NCBI RefSeq assembly: GCF_963678635.1
Contig: NC_087066.1
Coordinates: 19,117,877 to 19,179,995 of the forward strand
DNA from: Symsagittifera roscoffensis
Taxonomy: Eukaryota; Xenacoelomorpha; Acoela; Convolutidae
Reading direction: 5' to 3'
Length of the DNA: 62,119 bases
Below the pieces are notes generated by a model. It saw only the letters and a program-made list of their open reading frames with translations, was not told the origin of the DNA and ran no database searches. A program made the translations under genes and the position numbers. Positions 59,361 to 62,119 of this stretch are shown here, piece by piece. Positions within the stretch are counted from its first letter, which is position 1, and each line of letters begins with the position of its first letter.

Positions 59361-59933
59361 TTTTTCAAAAATTTCAAATCGTAAATTGCTCCTTTATAAT
59401 TAAATAGCATAGCTGAAGTATTGCAGTATTAGTATAATCAGGTCGCACAAGTAACATTGCGTGTGACTTTTTGGCTAGAAATCAGATTAAATAGTATTTT
59501 AAAGTTGCATTTAGCATTGATAATTTTGCTGCCTTGTTTTGTACATTTATTTTTTGCAATCTGTAGCAAAAATCTCGCTTAAAAAGCTCGAAATTAATTT
59601 TTAACAGATAAACAGTTTTGATTCCACCACACTCGATTTAATTGTCCCGACTTTAGAAGAAAGTGACGGATTATTTTTTCACCGTATCGTTTGTTTCTCG
59701 TAATTGTCACCGTACCGTAATTTCGACTTTTTATTAAACAATGTTTGACCAAATTTGACAGAGTTTGAAAAATATTGATGCATTCAGCTCAAAATTGAAA
59801 AGATACTTCACCTGTGACCCTTTTTGGTAAACCTATGTGGTTGTACGAATCACTACACTGCGTGAACTGCGAACAATTCAGTCTCAGAAACCTTTCCAAA
59901 TTGAATTGAGAAATGCTAATTGATCCATCCAAA
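59361..59933. other. 3' flank of the receptor gene
   Basis: This probably includes the 3' untranslated region. No canonical AATAAA is present in the first part; ATTAAA near 59486 is the best candidate poly(A) signal. No gene was seen. Confidence 0.4.
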
Positions 59934-60350
59934 CAGGGGCGGATCTAAGATATTCTTGAGGGGGGGAGGCGGACTTTCTAACATTTAAAAAAAGTTTTTC
60001 GACTTTTTTTGGGACGAACAAACTGATTTTCTGGTTTTGCCGTCGACCTTTTCTTCAGGTCTCACATACAGATTTATAGACTTAGAATTACTAAGATTCT
60101 ATTTTGACTAAATTTTGTGCGCTCTTGCCAAATTTTTTTTTTAAAACAGGCAAAAAGGCGCCTTTTGATAAAAAAAAGTGGGTTTTATCTCTTCTTAATT
60201 ACAGCGCACGCTCCTTCTCAAATTCAGTGCTTATTGAAACCGACTTTGCCTTTTGAAAATTTTTTGGAGCGGTCAGCCAAAAATTGATATTTTAAAGTAG
60301 TTTCAAAGTGGGATCCTTTAGGTGGTCAAGGGGTCGAATCAGAGATGGGG
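59934..60350. mobile_element. hAT-type MITE, long form, downstream of the receptor
   Basis: It starts CAGGGGCGGATCTAAGATATTC and GAGGGGGGGAGGCGGA, with AAACAGGCAAAAAGG, CAGCGCACGCTCC, GGTCAGCCAAAAATTG and GGGGTCGAATC in the orientation of the copy at 37185. The right terminus is not clear and no flanking duplication was found. Confidence 0.7.
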
Positions 60351-60359
60351 GGCACTAAC

Positions 60360-62119
60360 ATATTACACTAAGAGTTTGAACAATCGAACACAATATGGGA
60401 CTGTCATCAGCATAAACTGAAAAGACCTTGTTATTGTGGAAAAAAGTTGTGGCTTTGAAAATGTCGAAGGCTGAAAATTTGATAATTCCTGGAACTGCCC
60501 TGCCAAAAACCGGAGATCAAATTTAATTTGCAAGTGGGGTTTTGAGCGCTACTCATGCAAGTGCTACTCAATAAAGTTTGTAGAAAAAAATTATAGCAAT
60601 AGAAATTGTCTAGTTTTGAAACTTTGGCCATTTTTTGGAAGCTTTTATTTATCCATTATTTAGATTTTGACAAATTTTTGCAGTTCATCAAAAACGTCTA
60701 TAGCTACAAAAAATGTCAAATTTTTGACTTTTTGAAGAGTTTTGAAGTTTTTGAGCTTTCTCAAGTACACATAACCATTTTAGGACAACGCGCTTTTTGA
60801 AAGATTATGCGCTAGGAATCTTCTTCGCATACCAGCTACGCCCTATTTTTTGAAGAAAGTGCAATATCGGAAAAAGCAAGGGTGCTGTTTTGTTATTATG
60901 TTAGTTTTTGGACTTTCACTCAATTTTATTGGAAACTACGGCTCCAAATCTTAGATTAAGAGCTCAACCGAACAATTAAGTTGTACGGAGTAACTTATGC
61001 CTGAGCAAATTCTCACAATTTTGTTTGAGAATTGGCTACAGACTTAGATAATATATAATCTAATGGCCTGTTTTTGGACTAAGTTCAACTTCCCAAAAAT
61101 GACGGTGCCGATTCTGCAGATAGGAAGTCAGTCTAATGATTCAATCTAATGATCTCCTCTCCAAATTTTTTTACCGAATTTTTTATGGATCTGCAGTGGC
61201 CTTGGTAAATTTCCAATTTTCTACCCTTTGATACATTATGAAAAGTTCGGCATTATCTTTTGTATCTATAATTTTTTTGTATGCTATCAAATATAATTCG
61301 GTTTTTAAATCTAATCTGCAAGTCGGTGGTTCAGTTTGGACACATTGAATGTGTTATTTTTATTTGATGGTATTTTTGCGGAGAAGCAATGGCAGTGTAA
61401 TAGTAGCCATAGCTGCCTTATTGGTAGCAAAGGTTGAAACATTTTCAGGCTATCGTGCGCTGTTGGTACTCCTAACTTCCAAGTCAAAGGTTCCTGCACT
61501 TAGCATAAATTTTTCACATCTTTTTTGTTTTTCTTTTACGCTTCGTGTTCGGCCTTGTAGAGCTAGGTTTTGCCGTTTCTCGCGCTTGTAATTCATAAAT
61601 GCAGCTTCGTCTCTGTGTACAAAGCTTAGCTGAAGATGGCGCAATGTTATGCATGTAAAAAGTTAGGCCAGCAAAGAGAAAGAAAACTTTCATGCTTTTG
61701 ATTCAATCTAAGCTCTCTTTTGTAGAATAGATTATACAGATTGTTAGTTAGAAAGGGGGCAGTACAACAGTGCCGAACAAGAAAATGCTGAACATTGCCG
61801 AAAGTTTTTTCTACATAGTGTTTTTACTCATACCAAATCACTGACATGTAAAATTATTCAAATGGACGGAAGTTGAAAAGACACAAATGACCATTATAAT
61901 TGCTGTCGCTTGTTAAACAAACAAAAGTTTCCCAGTTCCCCCCCCCGCGGCGCCATAAAGTTTTCTGAACAAACAATTATTTCAGCAAACTGCCAGTTTT
62001 ACTTTTCGTTTCGCTCCCAAAACAAAACAGTGTTCACGTAAAGTTGCCAAAAATTCACAAACAGAACTCAAAATTTTAAAAGGTTATCAATTTTTGGCAC
62101 TGTTGAACACATTTTCACT
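60360..62119. other. Terminal interval without supported genes
   Basis: AT-rich sequence. Overlapping minus-strand frames at 61311-61644 have a basic, Gln/Arg-rich composition but neither family resemblance nor splice evidence. A short C tract occurs near 61939. Confidence 0.5.

Overview
This is an AT-rich window of nuclear DNA from an animal, probably a marine or other non-model invertebrate. The evidence is a multi-exon receptor tyrosine kinase gene with consensus GT-AG introns, secreted CAP-domain genes, AATAAA poly(A) signals, and many remnants of animal-type transposons (hAT MITEs, LINEs, Ty3/gypsy and LTR elements). The phylum cannot be fixed from the sequence. There are no bacterial operons, rRNA genes, CRISPR arrays or convincing tRNA genes.

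Layout. 1-5.3 kb is repeat-rich non-coding DNA holding two dispersed repeat families. 5.3-6.1 kb is an intronless CAP/SCP-domain secreted protein gene (+). 10.4-12.0 kb holds three exons of a paralogous CAP gene (-) with introns, so the two genes converge. 13.5-17.8 kb holds a hAT MITE, an old ~0.5 kb tandem duplication, an 11-bp minisatellite and small repeats. 17.9-18.9 kb is the broken C-terminal part of a LINE-type retroelement. 19.4-21.4 kb is a decayed Ty3/gypsy gag whose two zinc knuckles are separated by a ~0.94 kb inverted-repeat element. 21.9-22.9 kb is an unrecognised decayed coding stretch. 23.7-31.9 kb is an old element bounded by ~350-bp LTRs. It has broken, unrecognised reading frames, no visible reverse transcriptase or integrase, and a nearly identical 1.48 kb internal duplication.

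36.55-59.36 kb is the main gene: 22 exons, all joining in frame, encoding a predicted 1189-residue single-pass receptor tyrosine kinase. In order it has a signal peptide, a short Cys-rich N-terminal region, about three fibronectin-III-like units, one membrane helix, a split kinase domain with altered motifs (DYS for DFG, AIE for APE), and a long Ser/Asn/Pro-rich tail. The architecture most resembles Torso, with FGFR/PDGFR/RET kinases as alternatives. Its introns carry hAT MITEs, a LINE reverse-transcriptase fragment with YADD, long G or C homopolymers, and possible antisense exons in the 9.8 kb first intron. 59.4-62.1 kb is non-coding with one more MITE copy.

The genes do not form one pathway. 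The CAP proteins and the receptor are ordinary secreted or membrane products set among mobile-element debris. The most notable items are the atypical receptor, the LTR element with a duplication younger than its LTRs, the element inserted inside the gag zinc-knuckle pair, and the hAT MITE family with intact 8-bp target duplications.
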